Assembly (NCBI GenBank): GCA_963578625.1
Contig: CAUZEO010000293.1
Span: 1 to 6,758 of the forward strand
Direction: 5' to 3'
DNA length: 6,758 bases
Source: CAUZEO01 sp963578625
Lineage (GTDB): Bacteria > Verrucomicrobiota > Kiritimatiellia > SLOV01
Below, piece by piece: positions 5,065 to 6,758 of the stretch. The position numbers were made by a program, and so were the translations under genes. The notes beneath the pieces were generated by a model. It was not told where the DNA came from. It saw only the letters and a program-made list of their open reading frames with translations, and searched no databases. The stretch's first letter is position 1; the number at the start of each line of letters is the position of its first letter.

Positions 5065-5850
5065 CTATTGCTCAGTGGCCATAATCCTGAAGAACTGTTT
5101 TGGTTTTGTCGTATAACTAGTATTCGAACGAAAGGTGATTCTTGAGGTAACCCCGTCGGGGTTTGGCGTATTGCTCACTTCTGTTCCTGCCGCTGGGGAC
5201 CAGTTCACGAGATCATCCGACTTCTCAACAGCATAAGTCACTGCAGGATTGTCTGTTCGCGCAGTATGCTCAACTGCGGGATTCCCACTATTTTCCGTAA
5301 TCTTCGGGCTTTGGGTAGTATCATCACTGCCGGTGGGATCCAATCCAAAATAATACTCGTACTCATTTGTTTTCCCGTCGTTATCGTCATCTGCGGTTCT
5401 CGCTCCGACGGACTTCGAAGTGGCCCATAGATCATAAAGCGTTGAGCCACCATCAGAAAATGGATCCTGATCTCCTATCACGATAGAATCAATTGTCGAG
5501 AGGGTACTATTCCAACGAGAAAATTCTAAGCCATCAATTTGCACAGATTCTGCTATTACCGCGGAAGCAAGATGAGTTAAATCTGTCATTGAAGGATTGC
5601 CAGTCATTTCGCCCGCTTCGCCCACTTGCAAGTTCGCATTTACAGTAGTGCCATTGGCCTGTAAATGCAGAACGAATAACCACCGGCCTGCAGTATCAGA
5701 ATTAATATTCAGCCCGCCGCTGACTGTCTTCCAGCCACTCCCTCCTAGCTCAAAACCCAGGCTTTTATTAATCGCTTTTCCCAAATAGCCCTGCTGTACT
5801 CCATTATTCATCAGTCTCATCCGGATAGAATGTCCCGAAGCCGGAGAGAC
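5065..5850 (-). pseudogene. 5'-truncated secreted protein (EF-hand-like loop plus Verrucomicrobia-type C-terminus)
   Basis: The open frame enters from the IS boundary (VSPASGHSIRMRLMNNG) and runs to a TAG at 5065. The first ATG is at 5820, but the in-frame codons before it look equally protein-like, there is no signal peptide and no ribosome binding site. The front of the gene has therefore been lost. Counting from that ATG: residues about 1-115 are beta-rich (GYLGKAINKSLGFELGG, GRWLFVLHLQ) and could be part of a LamG/concanavalin-like sandwich. DDDNDGKTNEYEYYFGLDP (144-162) is a calcium-binding EF-hand/thrombospondin-3-like loop. The end (TYAVEKSDDLVNWSPA ... QFFRIMATEQ) is the type often found at the C-terminus of large secreted proteins of Verrucomicrobiota. 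The rest of the frame is undamaged, so the truncation may be recent. Confidence 0.75.
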
Positions 5851-5851
5851 G

Positions 5852-6126
5852 ATGATAAAAAAATCGCGTTCCGGGCGGCGTGGGCGCAGGCCCGTCGATA
5901 CCGGCCTGAAGGCGTGCTTTCATGGTGCTGAGGCTGTCACAACGGGGGCGGAAGCGCAAGGGCGACATCGAAGTCCCTCCGGCCGGTCCGAGGCGCGCGG
6001 ACCGACCGGAGGGGGCACCTTCGGGCCGAGAGAAGACAGACCGCTTCCGATGCGAAGGTTTAGCCGTTCGCGTACATGACCGGTTGGGTGTTGTAATCGG
6101 GAAAGGGATCATCGAGCCACGGCTCG
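5852..6126 (-). mobile_element. IS91-family element remnant B (last codons plus 3' tail)
   Basis: It is the second copy of the repeat at 2331-2602. It contains the final 21 transposase codons, EPWLDDPFPDYNTQPVMYANG, with stop TAA at 6060-6062, and the 3' tail down to the element terminus next to the truncated secreted-protein gene. The terminus has a longer A-run (GATGATAAAAAAAT) than copies A and C. Homology stops abruptly at 6126, inside the coding sequence, so nearly all of the transposase is gone. The tail fragment reads closer to the expected family tail (DDPFPDY) than copy A (NDPFPDY). Confidence 0.75.
5975..6013. other. Conserved 16-bp hairpin in IS tail (copy B)
   Basis: CCCTCCGGCCGGTCCG (5975-5990) and CGGACCGACCGGAGGG (5998-6013) pair around the loop AGGCGCG with one C-A mismatch. 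It is the counterpart of 2451-2489. An additional outer pairing CGAAG/CTTCG is possible here but is not kept in copy A. Confidence 0.75.
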
Positions 6127-6216
6127 TTCGGAGTCTCACTGTCGTACATTTACCCGGAGGGTGCTGTGATCTGTTGTTTACTAACCAGGCCGTTATCGCT
6201 AAATTTCTTGGCTATC

Positions 6217-6758
6217 ATGAATAGAACCTTTCGAGCCTTCATCTTTCTTGCAACCACATGGATCCCATTCGCCAACCAGGCAGCCGCGGCCGAAGGTTCC
6301 ACAATGATCACCCGCCCCTCCAGCGGCATCACCGTGGCGGCGGCGGATTACGGCTTTTATAATTTCCATGACATCGCCGACTGCCAGCTCCCCTCGACCT
6401 CCGAGCGGGCCCGCAAGCACATTGACCTCTCGTCCCTCACCAAAGCGCAATGGCAAGCCCTCACCGCTGCAAAGGTCAACATATTCATGCACGTGGCCGA
6501 TCATCAGGGCGACGGCCTGGATGAGACCTTTGACATCGTCATCAACGGCAACGTAAACACGTTCCCGACCAAGGACCTGGTCAAGTCCGGCGTAGGATGG
6601 TTCGGGAATTACATGGCAAGCGGCTGGTTCGGCTTCGACATTTCCAGGGACCAACTCGTGCACGGGCACAACGTGATCACGCTGCAGAAGAGCCCCGATG
6701 CCACAGACGAGGATGACGTGCCGATGATCGGGATCGACATCTTCGAGAATCGCGACGC
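6217..6758 (+). CDS. Secreted protein of unknown function, N-terminal part (runs off right edge)
   Basis: Open without a stop for 180 codons to the edge. Residues 1-24 form a signal peptide (MNRTFRAFIFLATTWIPF then ANQAAAA). The mature part begins ITRPSSGITVAAADYGFYNF. It continues through an HIDLSSLTKAQW segment, a DGLDETFDIVINGNVNTFP strand pair, GWFGNYMASGWFGFDISRD and VHGHNVITLQKSPD, ending near IGIDIFENRD. The alternation of strands and Asn/Asp-Gly turns suggests an extracellular beta-sandwich, as in carbohydrate-binding or jelly-roll domains, but I recognise no family. Nothing catalytic is visible. The ATG was chosen for the signal peptide; no good ribosome binding site precedes it, and the frame is open further upstream. 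It starts 91 bases after IS remnant B, so its promoter region may have been affected by that element. Confidence 0.8.
   Translation, partial: MNRTFRAFIFLATTWIPFANQAAAAEGSTMITRPSSGITVAAADYGFYNFHDIADCQLPSTSERARKHIDLSSLTKAQWQALTAAKVNIFMHVADHQGDGLDETFDIVINGNVNTFPTKDLVKSGVGWFGNYMASGWFGFDISRDQLVHGHNVITLQKSPDATDEDDVPMIGIDIFENRD

Noticed and set aside
2331..6126. Repeats considered as a CRISPR array or phage attachment sites
   Set aside because: There are only two long copies 3.5 kb apart plus one 30-base fragment, with no regular spacers, no integrase and clear transposase coding; they are IS remnants.

Overview
Organism: the window looks like a moderately GC-rich Gram-negative bacterium of the Planctomycetota-Verrucomicrobiota group, most likely Verrucomicrobiota. 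This is inferred from four things seen together: a PEP-CTERM (exosortase-sorted) protein with the P-x-P-E-P-S-T signal, a secreted protein ending in the 'YAVEKSDDLVNW...FFRI' type of C-terminus, IS91-type transposase debris, and a sparse, repeat-rich gene layout. No rRNA or tRNA is present to confirm it.

Layout. (1) Positions 1-2270, minus strand: a compact, coding-dense operon of three genes read from right to left. A cyclic-nucleotide-binding domain fused to a haem-oxygenase-like (HDO/CADD-type) diiron oxidase domain is followed, with a 4-base ATGA overlap, by a class I SAM methyltransferase. After 11 bases comes a gene that runs off the left edge and resembles the N-terminus of TauD/TfdA Fe(II)/2-oxoglutarate dioxygenases. 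Two putative iron oxygenases, a methyltransferase and a built-in cNMP sensor suggest a small-molecule tailoring or biosynthetic operon.

(2) Positions 2328-6126: an accessory region littered with three remnants of one IS91-family element, all in the same (minus) orientation: A (2328-2792), C (4560-4644) and B (5852-6126). Each ends at the same terminus (ATTGATAAGAAAT-like on the plus strand), and that terminus abuts the 5' side of a minus-strand gene: the operon promoter region for A, a broken GGDEF gene for C and a truncated secreted-protein gene for B. A and B share a direct repeat of about 272 bp holding the last codons of the transposase and a structured 3' non-coding tail with a conserved 16-bp hairpin. 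Between the remnants lie a short orphan ORF (2853-3062), an intact PEP-CTERM gene with a P-domain (3391-4005) with its own ribosome binding site and a strong terminator, a GGDEF (diguanylate cyclase) pseudogene, and a REPIN-like pair of inverted REP sequences (4776-4841).

(3) Positions 6217-6758, plus strand: the start of a secreted protein with a clear signal peptide, running off the right edge.

Reading: the left part is a functional operon. The middle is a decayed mobile-element landing zone in which one-ended (rolling-circle) IS91 transposition probably truncated neighbours. The two secreted-protein genes and the PEP-CTERM gene point to an envelope or extracellular-polymer function, but there is no direct link between them and the left operon.
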